From contig OV277858.1 of NCBI GenBank assembly GCA_922989275.2, forward strand, positions 4,774,001-4,838,000: a DNA stretch of 64,000 nt. The letters run 5' to 3'. The first letter of the stretch is position 1. Each line of letters begins with the position of its first letter. This stretch comes from Gari tellinella. Taxonomy: Eukaryota > Mollusca > Bivalvia > Cardiida > Psammobiidae. The notes beneath the pieces were generated by a model. The model searched no databases, had not been told where the DNA came from, and saw only the letters and a program-made list of their open reading frames with translations. Positions 1-10,370 of this stretch are shown here, piece by piece. A program made the position numbers and the translations under genes.

Positions 1-171
1 ATCCCAGAAATATTTGAACTTATGTTTCATGCGCCATAGCTCATAAGTGGGAGGGGTGGCTTAGTTGGTTTGATTAGCTAGCCCTATGCTAGGCAATTTT
101 TTAGTTAATGCCAGCAGAATGGTGTACAGAGAATTAAGTCATATAATTGACAGACACCATGCTGTTAATAA

Positions 172-452
172 CCGGCGGACGTTGTTGAGTGGTGACGGCG
201 CTCGACCACAATGCCAGGGGTCGTGTGTTCGATCCCCCGCCGGACCAAGTCTTTCGTATGAGACTTTATAAACCGAGGGCCGATGTATCAGTGCTTTACA
301 CTGTGCATCTAAAAGAACCAGAGGACTCTTTCGATAATAAGAGTAGGGCATCGCACCCGGGTTCTCTGTATCCGCTCCCCTCTCTCTCTGGGGCATCCAA
401 TTAATCCTTAGATGGCAGAAATGGACGTTAACAAACAAACCTAACCAAACCA
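172..452 (+). repeat. tRNA-derived SINE
   Basis: The head resembles a tRNA: CCGGCGG (172-178) pairs perfectly with CCGCCGG (237-243) like an acceptor stem. An A-box-like TTGAGTGG lies at 185 and a B-box-like TGTTCGATCC at 226-235, the usual layout of an RNA polymerase III internal promoter. A body without coding potential follows and ends in an AAC/AAACC-rich tail at 431-451. A second A-box-like stretch (TGGCTTAGTTGG, 57-68) upstream may belong to another SINE fragment. Long ORFs in both directions across this segment are incidental. Element limits are approximate. Confidence 0.7.
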
Positions 453-603
453 TGCTGTTTATGTCACTATATTTGTCAATGACAAGTGTTTAAGCTTTGA
501 TTAAACCTGAAAACATGTATGTTATTTGGTATACAAAATTTTAATTTACAAATCTGGAGAACCTGGTTTTGTATCATTGTCTTATTTATTCTTGTTTATC
601 TAG

Positions 604-684
604 TGCCAGATGATAGAAGTGATGATAGTGAAGTTGAACAAGATGAGCGACAACACATGGATGCACAAAGAAATGTAGAGCAAG
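604..684 (+). CDS. Host gene exon 1 of 4 in window (acidic protein)
   Basis: An 81-base internal exon. It follows a pyrimidine-rich tract ending in TAG at 601-603 and is followed by the donor CAAG|GTATTC at 684/685. It enters and leaves in phase 1, so it is symmetric. The reading is acidic and polar (PDDRSDDSEVEQDERQ, then QRNVEQ) and looks like disordered protein. An open frame continues upstream to 519 and downstream to 743, but those parts lie outside the splice sites; the hydrophobic run encoded just upstream is the polypyrimidine tract read as codons, not a membrane segment. The family is not recognised. Support comes from phase agreement with the exons at 3752, 4724 and 62598. Earlier exons, including the start codon, would lie left of the window. 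Confidence 0.72.
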
Positions 685-1620
685 GTATTCTTAATGTGAA
701 ACCTGTTGAAATTCAAGTTCCATCACTTCAGGGGGACTTTTAATCGTTTTGTCGGTCTATCTACCCCCTTTTTTTGACCGTCATCTATCTTAAAAAATGT
801 TGGTGTTTACACTCTAGAAGCCAGAATATGTATCCAATCTTTTTTATCAAAAAGAGTCGCTGAAATCTCTGACCAATCAAAATTGGCAGCCGAGACCTGG
901 CTGACCGGGGATTTCTTCTAACTGTCAGTTCAAATTACAATTAATATAATTATTATTATACCCGATTTATAATAATAACTGAATAATTATTGTTCCTATA
1001 GAATGATATATCCATAACCAGCACGAACAGTCATAATGATCATTTATACCAATATTTCTATAAGGAGCAGGAGAATAGGTAATATTTTGTCTAACAATAG
1101 TAACTTCAATAGAGGAGAGCTATATCAAGGTTAACAGTGACGTGAGTCGTAGTTTCTATGAATGTTAATACTTATAGCTGATATATTAAGAACAAATATG
1201 ATGATAAAGGAACACTAATCGTATCTGCAGAAACAAATAATATTTATCTCATCATATTTGTGGTTCAAGTGAGAGATACAAGCTCATGTCGTGTTTGGAA
1301 TCTAATCAAATATGGATGGTGTTAACCGTGACAAGCCTAGCTTAGAAATTATGGCTTTCGTAAGTCTTATGACCAGGTTACAACAGTATGTTTGTAGTGA
1401 TGATATCTCAGTCAAGTTCGATTGTTATATTCCTATAACATGGTTGACTTCTTTTAGGTACCTCCATGAAAAAGGACTTACGAGCACGTCAAGCAGGCAG
1501 CAGCAGACTAAAACTAAATAAGCACTGTAAGCATTCAATAGTTCTGATTTTCAAAAGCTGTGTATATAGAAATCATCTTGGCTGTTTGTGTGTCCAGCCA
1601 TCAAGACATGTGTCCTCTTG
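685..1620. other. Intron sequence, nothing recognised
   Basis: AT-rich sequence between exon 1 and the first repeat array. ORFs of 60-70 codons at 1312-1654 have no recognisable domain and no matching splice sites. I see no RNA gene or clear repeat here. Confidence 0.5.
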
Positions 1621-2845
1621 TTATGCCCCCAAAGCTTGCTTTGGTGGCATATAGTAATCGAACTGTCCGTCCGTATAAATCACTGTGACCTTGACCTTGA
1701 CCTGACCTTCATTGTAGAAAAATCTTTTCCGGAGCATATCTCCTATATTACTTCGGATAGGAATGCCAAAGCTGGTGTGTAGATTCATCTTGGCGTGCCA
1801 GAGTGTCGCGTACCAATTTCGGGTTGCTATGACCTTAACCTTAACCTCTGACCTTCATTGTAGAATAAGCTTTTCTGGAGCATATCTCCTATATTAAGTA
1901 TGTTAGGAATGCCAAATTAGGTGTGAGGCTACATCTTGGTGTGATAGAGTGTCGGGTACCAATTTCGGGTCGTATTGACCTTGACCTCTGACCTTCATTT
2001 TAGAAAAATCTTTTCCAGAATATATTTCCTTTACCACATAAGCTAGGGATACCAAATATGGTGTGTTAGAACATCTTGGGATGGTGGATTGTTGGGTATT
2101 ATTTTAAGGTCACTGTTTCCTTGACCTTTGACCTCAATTATAGGAAAAGCTTATCTATTCCTTATCAGCTAGGGATAGCAAATTTGGTGTATGAGAATAT
2201 CTTGGGATGGAGGAGTGACCTTGACCTTTAACCTCAGTTGTAGAAAAGCTTGTCCGGAGTATATTTCCTTTACCACATTAGCTAAAGATACCAAATTTTG
2301 TGTGTGAGTACATTTTGGGATTGTAGGGTGTCGCATACCATTTTCAGGTCACTGACCTTGACCTTTGACCTCAATTGTACTAAATCTTGTGTGCGAGTTT
2401 ATCTTAGGATGGTGGAGTGTCACATACTACTTAAAGTTCACCTTCACCTTGACCTTTGACCTCAATTGTAGAAAAAGCTTGTCCGGAGCATATATCCTAC
2501 TACATCAGCTAGGGATAACAAATTTGATGTGTGAGTACATCTTGGGTTGTCTCAAGTGTCGCATACTATTTTCAAGTCACCGTTACCTTGGCCTGTGACA
2601 TAATTTTATAAAAATAAATCTTGTCTGGAGCATATCAGCTAGCGATAGCACATTTTGTGTGTGAGTACATCTTTGGATAGCGGAGAGTCGCAGTTTACTT
2701 TCATTTCACTGTGACCTTGACATTTGACCTAATTTTGTAGAACAAAATCTTGTTGACTATGAATATATTTACAGGTCTACATACAACAACAAAACGCATT
2801 TGGATGTCAAACACTTTGGGGGCATTTGTCACCGTTGACACTGTG
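1621..2845 (+). repeat. Degenerate tandem repeat element with 'GACCTTGACC' units
   Basis: It opens with a small palindrome (CCCCCAAAGCTTGCTTTGG, from about 1626) and the run ACTGTCCGTCCGT, then carries about nine diverged copies of a block containing TGACCTTGACCTTTGACC and TTGTCCGGAGCATAT. The blocks recur 80-150 bases apart (near 1684, 1830, 1976, 2110, 2216, 2352, 2432, 2583 and 2710). It ends near ACTTTGGGGGCATTTGTCACC (about 2814). The plan of hairpin start, internal tandem blocks and short closing motif is shared with many other repeats in this window. Confidence 0.7.
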
Positions 2846-3655
2846 CTTGTCTTTTCTCCTGCAAACAGATCTTGTGGAATAATATATAGGAATCACTTTA
2901 TCTGTCCATCTGTCCATACTCATAAGCTCATCTACAACTGTTTGGACAAAAACTTCACAAGTAGTATCATTTACAAATGTGCCTGAAAAAACATGTTTTC
3001 ATGTTGCCATTTCCAAGGGTAGATAATTGAACTTACATCTGCTATTAATATGAAAGCATTAGTAATGGTTTATGTAGTGGTAGCAGAAAAAAAAATAAGG
3101 CCACTAGGTCAAATCATGAAAAATCTTGTTAACACTCTAGAGGCTACAAATCTTATTGAATCTCACTGACATTTCATCAGAATGTCTGTCTTCATGAAAT
3201 CTATTTCAAGTTCAAATATGGGCTATGTCGGGTTCAAAACTAGGTCACTAGGTCAAATCATAGAAAAAACATGTTAACATCCTAGAGACAAAACATTTGA
3301 ACTTATCTAATTTTTTTTAAAACTATTTTGGTATGTATGTTGCCCTGGATGAAATCTAGGTCAGGTTCAAACATGAGTCACCTGTGGTCAAAAACTAGGT
3401 CACTAGGTCAAATCATAGATAAACCTTGTTAACGCTCTAGAGGCTTCATATCTCATTAGATATGAAATTTTGTCAGAATGTTTGCCTCACTGAAATCTAG
3501 GGCAAGTGTGAATGTGGGTTATGTTGGGTCAAAAACTAGGTCACTAGGTCTAATCATAGACAATCTTTTTTAGCTTTCATATGCCCTTAGATTAACAGTT
3601 TCACATGGTCTACTCTGGTGAGCATTTAGAGCCATAGTGGCTCTTGTTTGATCAC
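2846..3655 (+). repeat. Repeat with 'CTAGGTCACTAGGTCAAATCATA' blocks, closing with GGTGAGC motif
   Basis: Blocks combining TTAACACTCTAGAGGCTACA and ACTAGGTCACTAGGTCAAAT recur at roughly 150-180 bases. The closing motif GGTGAGCATTTAGAGCC then 'atagtggctcttgttt' (3618-3650) matches the ends of the repeats at 61369 and 62545. The hairpin start seen in the copy at 60313 is absent, so this is probably a 5'-truncated copy of the same family. Confidence 0.65.
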
Positions 3656-3751
3656 ACCCAGTCCTTCCTCCATGTGTTCATGGTTACTTTATGTTAATCT
3701 GAGAGCTGTTTCTCCCACATGTTTTCTGATTTTGTTTACAAACCTTTTTAG

Positions 3752-3820
3752 ATCAAACTTGTAGCGAATCAGAGGAAGCAGACAGTGCTGATGAATGGAG
3801 ACCGCCTTCCAAGAAATTTC
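3752..3820 (+). CDS. Host gene exon 2 of 4 in window
   Basis: A 69-base exon after AACCTTTTTAG (acceptor AG at 3750-3751) and before the strong donor TTTC|GTAAGA at 3820/3821. Phase 1 on both sides: the last base of exon 1 (G) plus AT makes GAT, and the frame then reads QTCSESEEADSADEW followed by RPPSKKF. The other two frames contain stop codons. The content is again acidic and Ser-rich, ending in a short basic patch that could be a localisation signal (inference only). Flanked by repeats on both sides. Confidence 0.72.
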
Positions 3821-3894
3821 GTAAGAGCATTTACTACTATTGAATGAATACTCTGTATCGAAAAAGCAGGAATCCTCTAGCCAATTTCATACCT

Positions 3895-4012
3895 AATATA
3901 TGCTCACAGATACTTACGATCAATATCCAAGTGAGAGTATAATCAGTCGATCGAATATATGCTCATAGATATTTACGATCAATATCCAAGTGAGAGTATA
4001 ATCAGTCGATCA
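3895..4012. repeat. 59-bp tandem duplication
   Basis: Two nearly identical copies of a 59-base unit containing ATCAATATCCAAGTGAGAG lie head to tail, starting near 3895 and 3954. The few differences suggest a fairly recent local duplication inside the intron. Confidence 0.85.
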
Positions 4013-4046
4013 AATTTGGGTAGGAATGCTGGTGAATTTTGAATGG

Positions 4047-4470
4047 CTATTTTTAGCTCGTCTGTTTCGAAGAAACGTGGAGCTATTGTGATCACTCGGT
4101 CGTAGACGTTGGCGTTGGCGTTGTCGTCATCGTGCAGAAACTTTAATGTATCTGATTACTCAAACAATATAAGAGGTATCGACATGAAACTTCATAGGTG
4201 GGTAGATCTCATTAAGAAGAAGGCCACTACATAAGAACAATAACTCTTGATTTCAAAATTTTGGAGTTATTGCCCTTTATTTTTTGGGGAAAATTTGCAT
4301 TTAGCTCATGATTTGTATATTCGATTTATACAGAGCGTTTGCACTTTGAAGTATTCCTTATGAGAGTTTAAAATATGATTTTGTCTTCCATCAACATTTT
4401 TTTTTATTTCCCAGTTTTAGAAAATTAAAATGTGCATGTCTTTTGGACATAAAACTTACTGCTAGTAGCT
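4047..4470 (+). repeat. Dispersed repeat with hairpin start (AGCTCGTCTGTTTCGAAG)
   Basis: It begins with AGCTCGTCTGTTTCGAAGAA and an imperfect complement ending GTGGAGCT, then a GTTGGCGTTGGCGTTGTCGTC run, then body sequence with ACATGAAACTTCATA and GAGTTATTGCCCTTTA. The same body phrases occur in the tandem array at 48.4-49.6 kb. No closing motif could be fixed, so the right edge is a guess. Confidence 0.5.
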
Positions 4471-4723
4471 TCACTGTTATGAGATAGCTCCATGCAGAAT
4501 ATTGAGAACAAAATTATTGCACAAATGATACATCTTCAGTAAGGCACATATATCAAAAACTAAAACCCTCGTAATAAAATATATGCCTCAACCAAACCCT
4601 TAGAATTGTAGCAAGAGGACAATTCTAATGAATGGTCACAACATAGGTTTCGATGGAGGCATAAAGGAAAAAAACATTAGAAAAAATGGTTTATGCACTC
4701 ATAATTTTTGTCAATGCTTTTAG

Positions 4724-4780
4724 GGGTTGCTTTGCTGGACAGTGACAGTGACAGCCAGGATCCAAGTAAACCAAAGTCCA
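4724..4780 (+). CDS. Host gene exon 3 of 4 in window
   Basis: A 57-base exon after GTCAATGCTTTTAG (AG at 4722-4723), ending at the near-consensus donor TCCA|GTAAGT (4780/4781). The incoming C from exon 2 plus GG gives CGG (Arg), then VALLDSDSDSQDPSKPKS. It is phase 1 at both ends, as are the two preceding exons; exons of this kind can be skipped or duplicated without a frameshift. The DSDSDS run is typical of a phosphorylatable disordered segment. No domain is recognised. An ATG at 4708 begins a longer open frame but lies in the intron. Confidence 0.74.
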
Positions 4781-5040
4781 GTAAGTACTTGACATCCACA
4801 TACCGGGTACCTTTTTATGACAGCAAGATTTACCCAAAAACCCCAAATATTGTCACTAACCCATCTAGAACACTAATAGTTTATTACAATGTTTTAATTA
4901 AAACTACATTAAAACAATCCAAAAAAAATGTTAAAATACTCTTTTATTTATAGTTTTTTGGTGTCTCCAAACTTTCCTATACTCCATAACAAATTCTTTG
5001 AAAATTTTGTCTGTCCGTGGTACAAATCTTAAATCTTGAA

Positions 5041-5340
5041 CTACATCTACATTTCTTTACCTATTGACATCAAACTTTGCATATGCATTTATAATGAAGT
5101 GTAGGTTTGTGTAACTTAATTTTTATGCGAGTTGTCCCAAGAACGACAGAGTTATTGCCCATGATTTGACTTTTTGACTGGAAATAGCGTGTGATACAAA
5201 CTTCTTCTACATTTCGTAGCCGATTCACATCAAACTTTGCATATGCATTTATAATGAAGTGTAGATGTGCGTAACATATTTTTCAAGTGAGTTGTCCCTA
5301 CAACGACATAGTTATTGTCCATGACACGAAATTGTTTAAA
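5041..5340 (+). repeat. Two-copy tandem repeat, ~160 bp period
   Basis: The phrase CAAACTTTGCATATGCATTT followed by ATAATGAAGTGTAG occurs at 5071 and 5231, each followed by a GAGTTGTCCC...GTTATTGCCCATGA block. It resembles the internal blocks of the other hairpin-start repeats, but neither a start nor a closing motif is clear. Confidence 0.6.
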
Positions 5341-5842
5341 TGTAGGGGAGGTAATTTTCTGGTTGCCATGGCAACCAACCACCAAATCTAAAAAAAAAAA
5401 AAACCCACAAAAACATCTTAAAATAATTGGCAGGTCAGATTTAAAAATATTTTGCAGAACATTTATTACACGATAGTCTTTCAAAACTGTTCAAAGAATT
5501 TTGATTCGTCAAAAACTTGGCAAGCAGAGGGCGTGGTCATTTTCGACCATATTGGATTCAAAGATAAGAGCCTTGTTGTTTTTCTAATGACATCTTTTCT
5601 AAAATTATTGTTTGGAAAGTGATGAAATTTAGCATGGATGTTCTTTGGATGGTTTTCTACAAAATTTCTTCAAATAAAGAAACCATGCACAGGGCTTAGA
5701 TATTGGTGTATAGCATCACCTAGAAGACCTGTCTCATATTGTTAAAATCTTAGCCCAAGGGGTGTTTACAAGTGATTTTTCATTATAAAATTTTAATATA
5801 GATCTACATGTATATATTTAGTCAGAAGTCTTGCATTCTTAA

Positions 5843-6088
5843 TTAACCCGTTACCCCATGACTATGCCTTTTTACGCCTCTAATTTATTTCTCCATTGAA
5901 GAAAATAGTTCCAATTTATTAAGTCATGATTGTGTACTATTAGAATTTATTTTATTTATCCTAGTAGATGATAGCTTAAAGCAGGCTGAAAGTAAAGCAG
6001 AATGTGCCTTAAGTCACATTCTGCTTTACTTTCAACCTGATTTAAGTGGTCCCCTGTCTTCAAAATTAGAAACAGGCTATGGGGTAAA
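5843..6088 (-). mobile_element. Short inverted-repeat element (TTAACCC termini) with hairpin core
   Basis: The left end is TTAACCCGTTACCCCATG; the right end reads GGCTATGGGGTAAAG. Inside is a near-perfect hairpin (5974-6046) with the arm AAAGCAGGCTGAAAGTAAAG and its complement. Flanking phrases (CTAGTAGATGATAGC on one side, GGTCCCCTGTCTTC on the other) give an orientation opposite to the copy at 6404. There is no ORF, so this is a nonautonomous, MITE-like element. The right TTAACCC terminus is decayed. Confidence 0.75.
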
Positions 6089-6403
6089 GAATCAAATTCT
6101 GCAATAGCATGTTAGTGATACAAGAGAGTGTGTTTCAATTTAATTTCCATCTGTAATTTGAAGTTTAATTTGGGTTACCATGGTTTCATTTCATTAAGCA
6201 ATGTAGTGTTTCTAATGCAATTTATTGCTCGGAACAAGTGATGAATACTTGGTTATTGGTACAGACAGTAGAACCTTCTGAAAACCAGACCTTTCCCATT
6301 TGAGATTAACAGTTGTTTCTGGGTTAGGGAGGTTTTGCAACATTTCAAAATAATTTGAATGGTCAGCTGTTAAAGATAGGTGATTGTTTAATGCAGGCAA
6401 CCC

Positions 6404-6630
6404 TTAACCCTTTACCCCATAGCCTGTTTCTAGTTTTGAAGACAGGTCAACACTAAAAGCAGGTTGAAATTAAAGCAGAATACGACATGCGCATTCTGCT
6501 TTACTTTCTGCCTGCTTTAAGCTACCCTGTACTAGGATATAGAAAATGTTTCTTTTGGTAAATGTTTATGACTGTAAAATTGGAATTATTTTCTTCAGTG
6601 GAGAAATAAATTGAATCCGCTATGGGTTAA
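6404..6630 (+). mobile_element. Short inverted-repeat element (TTAACCC termini) with hairpin core
   Basis: Runs from TTAACCCTTTACCCCATAGC to CGCTATGGGTTAA. The hairpin at about 6454-6522 has lost symmetry at its tip (TACGACATGCGC). The right half holds phrases found in other members: CTAGGATATAGAAAAT, then TTTTCTTCAGTGGAGAAATAAATT. The neighbouring copy at 5843 is reversed, so the two form a larger inverted pair. Confidence 0.78.
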
Positions 6631-6742
6631 AAGGAGCTTTCTGTATTACTATTGTCCTGTATTAAGCTGCAATTGATCTCATGAGCTCTGTATAGATTTT
6701 CATCGAATGAATTGTAATTAAGTAGAATAAAAGCTTATGGCA

Positions 6743-6997
6743 CAGGGCTACCATAAGTTGACATGAAAAATCCTAAGATTTCCAAATTTGCATTTTTCAA
6801 GTGCAATTTTACGTATCGTTTCTTTACCCCATCGTCTGTTTCTAGTTTTGTTGACACGTGGTTGCTTAAATCAGGCTGGAAGTAAAGCAGAATGCGCCTT
6901 AAGGCGCATTCTGCTTTACTTTCATCCTGCTTTAAGCTACCATGTACACGAAAAAAATCCGAAGATTTAGGAAAAATCCGGAGAAATGGCAGCCCTG
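6743..6997. mobile_element. CAGGGCTGCCAT element, copy 1, with hairpin core and 6-bp target duplication
   Basis: Termini are CAGGGCTACCATAA (left) and ATGGCAGCCCTG (right, its complement). It is flanked by ATGGCA (6737-6742) and ATGACA (6998-7003), a 6-base duplication with one mismatch. The hairpin core is at 6864-6937, with part of the TTTACCCCAT...CTGTTTCTAG sequence on its left, showing that this family carries a piece of the TTAACCC family. The CAGGG terminus recalls nonautonomous hAT elements, but most hATs make 8-base duplications. ORFs across it are products of the palindrome. Confidence 0.8.
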
Positions 6998-7563
6998 ATG
7001 ACAGAGAAAAATGTATGATTTTCAGAGACTTTTGACCCCTAGGATATAAAGAGTTTGAGTTGAGGTTGAGATCATGTGAGAGCAAAAGCTCAAATGTGAC
7101 CAATCAAATGCTTTAGAACGATCTCAGTCTCAACTCTTTTACTACCTTGGACACAGGTTTTAGGGAATCTGGTTGTTGGCGTTAACACTGTATTATTGTA
7201 ATAATATTTGAAATAAAATTCAATCACCGTAATTACAAAAAAAATGATAAAAAACCCAAAATATGACCTTTCATAAAAGTATTATAAAAATTTATTTTAA
7301 CATTATAATCTGGTGTTATGGGTGGAAACTGTATCAAATTATATTAATTATTATTTTGTTTAACCATAACATTGTGGGGAATGAGTATACACATCTTTTG
7401 CACACTTTGTATACCCAGATCAAAGGATTCCTAAAGGAGCCCAGCTTTCTGATCCGGGTCTGTATGGTTTGTCATTGTTTGAAATAATTTAGGGACAAAT
7501 CCCTTGTAAACTAGTAATTTATCAGAAAATGGAAGAGTCCATTTGAAAATTCTGCATCGTAAG

Positions 7564-7735
7564 CAGGGCTGCCATCTCATCCTAGCAGATGGTAGCTTAA
7601 AGCAGGCTGAAAGTAAAGCAGAATGCACCTTAATGTTCATTCTGCTTTACTTTCAATCTGCTTTAAGTAATTGCTCTTGAAAATAGAACATTTCGAAATC
7701 TTAGGATTTTTCAAGATCAAATAATGGCAGCCCTG
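7564..7735. mobile_element. CAGGGCTGCCAT element, copy 2, shortest (172 bp)
   Basis: CAGGGCTGCCATCT at the left and AATGGCAGCCCTG at the right, flanked by CGTAAG (7558-7563) and TGTAAG (7736-7741). The hairpin core spans 7595-7668 with loop CACCTTAATGTTCAT. It shares GAAATCTTAGGATTTTTCA near its right end with the copies at 6743 and 10117. Confidence 0.82.
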
Positions 7736-7907
7736 TGTAAGGGTTTAAATTATGATGAGTACACTAACGTTGTAATGTTAATTGATAAATATATAGATCA
7801 TAATTAGTAAGATAATTGATGTAATTATACCCTTTAAAGTGAGTGCTAAAACTGGATATACTTGTATGTCATTTGCAAACAGTATGGAAACAGATCATAG
7901 GGTTGCT

Positions 7908-8137
7908 TAACCCATTCCCCCATAAATATGCCTTTTTACACCCTTGATTCATTCATCCACTGAAGAAATAAGTTCAAATTTATACAGGCTATATTCTATT
8001 TTCAAGCAGACGTTTGCTTAATGCAGGCTAAAATAAAAGCAGAATGCGCCTTGAGGCGCATTCTGCTTTATTTTCAACCTGCTTTAAGTGGTCACCTATC
8101 TTCATTACTAGAAAACGGCTAGGGGGTAATGGGTTAA
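7908..8137 (-). mobile_element. TTAACCCATTACCCC element with well-kept termini
   Basis: The best-preserved ends of this family: TTAACCCATTCCCC at 7908 and GGGGGTAATGGGTTAA ending at 8137, inverted with one mismatch. The hairpin core is at 8016-8088; its arms carry AAAATAAAAGC where others have GAAAGTAAAGC. The 230-bp length matches the copy at 6404. No ORF. Confidence 0.82.
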
Positions 8138-8323
8138 GGACCGATCAGATTCTGGGCTGTTTGTCATACATTGATGTATTTTTTTTGCGAAAAAATCGAT
8201 GAGTCCATTTGTAAATTCAGCATTATAAGGTTTTAAGATACATGTATAAAATATATCCATGTACCAATATCAAGGTGATTATTCTGATGATGTGACAATA
8301 GCTGCTACACTTATATACTTGAA

Positions 8324-8583
8324 TACTGTAAAACTGGTTTTATTCGCGAGAATATAATTTACGCGTTAATTCGCGAATGTGTTGCCTCGCGTCTCTTGTT
8401 TTGAAAATAGGTGACTTCTTAAAGCAGGTTAAAAGTAAAGCAGAATGTTCCTTGGCACATTCTGCTTTACTATCAGCCTGCTTTAAGCTACCACCTGCTA
8501 GAAATATTTCATGATGTCGCAAATTAATACAAAATCGCATTACGCGAAATATTCATGAGGCGAAAAATACCTGTTTTACAGTA
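8324..8583. mobile_element. TACTGTAAAAC element with the same hairpin core
   Basis: Inverted termini TACTGTAAAACTGGTTTTAT and (complement of the right end) TACTGTAAAACAGGTATTTT, followed on both sides by TTCGC-rich sequence. The centre holds the hairpin core (8417-8488) flanked by TTTTGAAAATAGGTGAC and CTACCACCTGCTAGAA. The termini differ completely from the TTAACCC and CAGGG families, so this is a third vehicle for one internal sequence. Confidence 0.75.
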
Positions 8584-8724
8584 CCTGATGAACAGCTGTT
8601 TAGACATTGCTTACGGTGTTCACCTACCAGGTAGATTAATCTGCCATGGCTTGAAACATGTATCTGCTCTTGTTCTACACAGCATGTCAAATGTCTAAAT
8701 GTAAACTGTTTTTCTACTTTTGCG

Positions 8725-8975
8725 TTAACACATTCAACCCTAGTGACAAGTATACTCGTCATTAACAAACAGTATACCTGTGAGGATTACACTATTCCTA
8801 TGTAAACAGTGTAGACCCTGATCAGAGGGCTCCTTAAGGAGCCCTCTGATCAGGATGTACACTGTTTGTCATTTTGAAATATATTGATAAAATCATCCCT
8901 AAATAGTGAAAAATGGACTAGACGTATTTTGAAATTGAAATTGTCCATTCAAAGTTTCAGGGGTGAATGAGTTAA
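8725..8975. mobile_element. Second hairpin family, complete copy (TTAACNCATTCA termini)
   Basis: The ends TTAACACATTCAACCC (8725) and GGGGTGAATGAGTTAA (to 8975) are inverted repeats. A strong hairpin spans 8804-8867, with the arm GTGTAGACCCTGATCAGAGG and the tip CTCCTTAAGGAG. A GACAAGTATACTCGTC palindrome lies near the left end (8744-8759). The termini resemble those of the TTAACCCATT family although the hairpins are unrelated. Confidence 0.78.
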
Positions 8976-9162
8976 ACAATGCATATAAAAGGAAATCTAG
9001 GTCCAAGGTTATAAAAGAGTTTGAGTTGAGGCAGAGATTTTTCTCAAGCATTTTGCTCAGCAAAATCTCAAATCTGACCAATCAAATGCTTGAGAACAAT
9101 CTCAAACTCAAACTAAAATTCTTTATAACATTGGGACCAGGATAGAAACAATATAGAAAATT

Positions 9163-9255
9163 CCTTACCCGCAACATGTTTCTAATTTTGAATATACATG
9201 TACATGTATGTTAGCACTTAAAGCAGAGTGAAAGTAAAGCGGAATGCTCCATAGT
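9163..9255 (+). mobile_element. Half copy of the TTAACCC-family element
   Basis: Only the left part is present: TTACCCGCAACATGTTTCTA, then CACTTAAAGCAGAGTGAAAG and AAAGCGGAATGC. The second hairpin arm is missing and unrelated sequence follows from about 9256. Confidence 0.6.
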
Positions 9256-9592
9256 TTCAGTTGTTTGTGTTGTTATGGAATTATGAAGTTTTAAAATATT
9301 CAAGATTTCCATATTATGCTAAGTGGCTATTGTTTCACTAGATTGGAAAATCATCTGGCGTTTGCTTAACACAGTTGACTCCATAGGAGTATCCGACTGT
9401 TTTATAAGAATGGCTGCTTACATGTACTGTACTTTACAGCTCTGTAGTCAATGTACAGCCTGATTATATATACATGTACTTCAGACTTGTTTTAAGCGGC
9501 CACTTTTAAGAAAAGCATGGTGAATCTGTAAGGCACGTCACTTATTGAAGCAGAACAAATGCAGGAAAATTCTGCTTTTCCTTAATCTGGCA

Positions 9593-9835
9593 TTAAAACT
9601 TTACCTCATAGCCTGGTTTTAGATTTGATGACAAGTGACCACTTAAAGGAGGTTGAAAGTAAAGCAGAATCAGCTTAAGGCGCATTCTGTTTTACTTTCA
9701 GCCTCCTTTAAGCAATTATCTGCTAGGATATAGAAAATACTTCTTTGATACATATTCATGGCTATAAATTGGAAGTATTACCTTCAGTGGAGGAATAAAT
9801 TGAGTAAAAATGTGTATTCATGGGTATTGGGTTAA
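9593..9835 (+). mobile_element. TTAACCC-family element with hairpin core
   Basis: Left end TTAAAACTTTACCTCATAGCC, slightly decayed; right end TATTGGGTTAA. The hairpin at 9642-9713 has AAAGGAGGTTGAAAGTAAAG against CTTTACTTTCAGCCTCCTTT (the right arm reads GTTTTACTTTC), with compensating changes: GGAGG here where others have GCAGG, matched by CCTCC on the other arm. The right half carries CTTCAGTGGAGGAATAAATT as in the copy at 6404. Confidence 0.78.
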
Positions 9836-10116
9836 ACTTTCACTTGCCTTAAATATTGTCAATTTATCATATTTTAAGTGGTTGCTTAATACAAGTTTGA
9901 CTGTACGTCAACTTTCACTTTGTAAACAGCCATTGTTCAATAACTATGCATTGCATGGGAAGAACACTTGGTCGTTTGCAGATTACTAATTAAGCATGTA
10001 TATTGAGAAATTCTGTATCATTTTGCACCCATTTGTTAATGCATTTTTTCATTTAACTTAAATAAATTTATGCCATTATCCAAGTTGTTGTTTATATTAT
10101 CTTTTTCCATATAAAT

Positions 10117-10370
10117 CAGGGCTGCCATTTCTCCGGATTTTTCCTAAATCTCCGGATTTTTTCCCAGTTCATGGTAGCTTAAAGCAGGCTGAAAGTAAAG
10201 CAGAATGCGCCCTACGGTGCATTCTGCTTCATTTACAGACTGCTTTAAGTGGTCGCATGTCAACAAAATAAGAAAAAGGCTATGGGTAAAGTTACGATTC
10301 GTTAAATCGCACTTGAAAAATGCAAATTTTGAAATCTTAGGATTTTTCATGTCAATTTATGGCAGCCCTG
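10117..10370. mobile_element. CAGGGCTGCCAT element, copy 3, exact 6-bp target duplication ATAAAT
   Basis: CAGGGCTGCCATTTCTCCGG at the left and TATGGCAGCCCTG at the right, flanked by a perfect ATAAAT (10111-10116 and 10371-10376). The hairpin core is at 10177-10250. Right of it, GGCTATGGGTAAAG is the edge of the TTAACCC family in inverted orientation. TCCGGATTTTTCC repeats twice inside the left arm. Confidence 0.85.

Noticed and set aside
139..453. 104-codon minus-strand ORF
   Set aside because: It is the antisense of a tRNA-derived SINE.
519..743. A 74-codon ORF with a hydrophobic start, as a small membrane protein
   Set aside because: The hydrophobic part is the polypyrimidine tract of an intron; only 604-684 fits an exon, with matching phases downstream.
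6735..7103. 122-codon minus-strand ORF
   Set aside because: It runs through a palindromic mobile element and both of its inverted ends; no domain, and the same translation pattern appears in the other copies by symmetry.
7263..7487. 74-codon ORF with hydrophobic residues
   Set aside because: AT-rich intron sequence that runs into a partial hairpin-family copy; no splice sites or relatives were seen.
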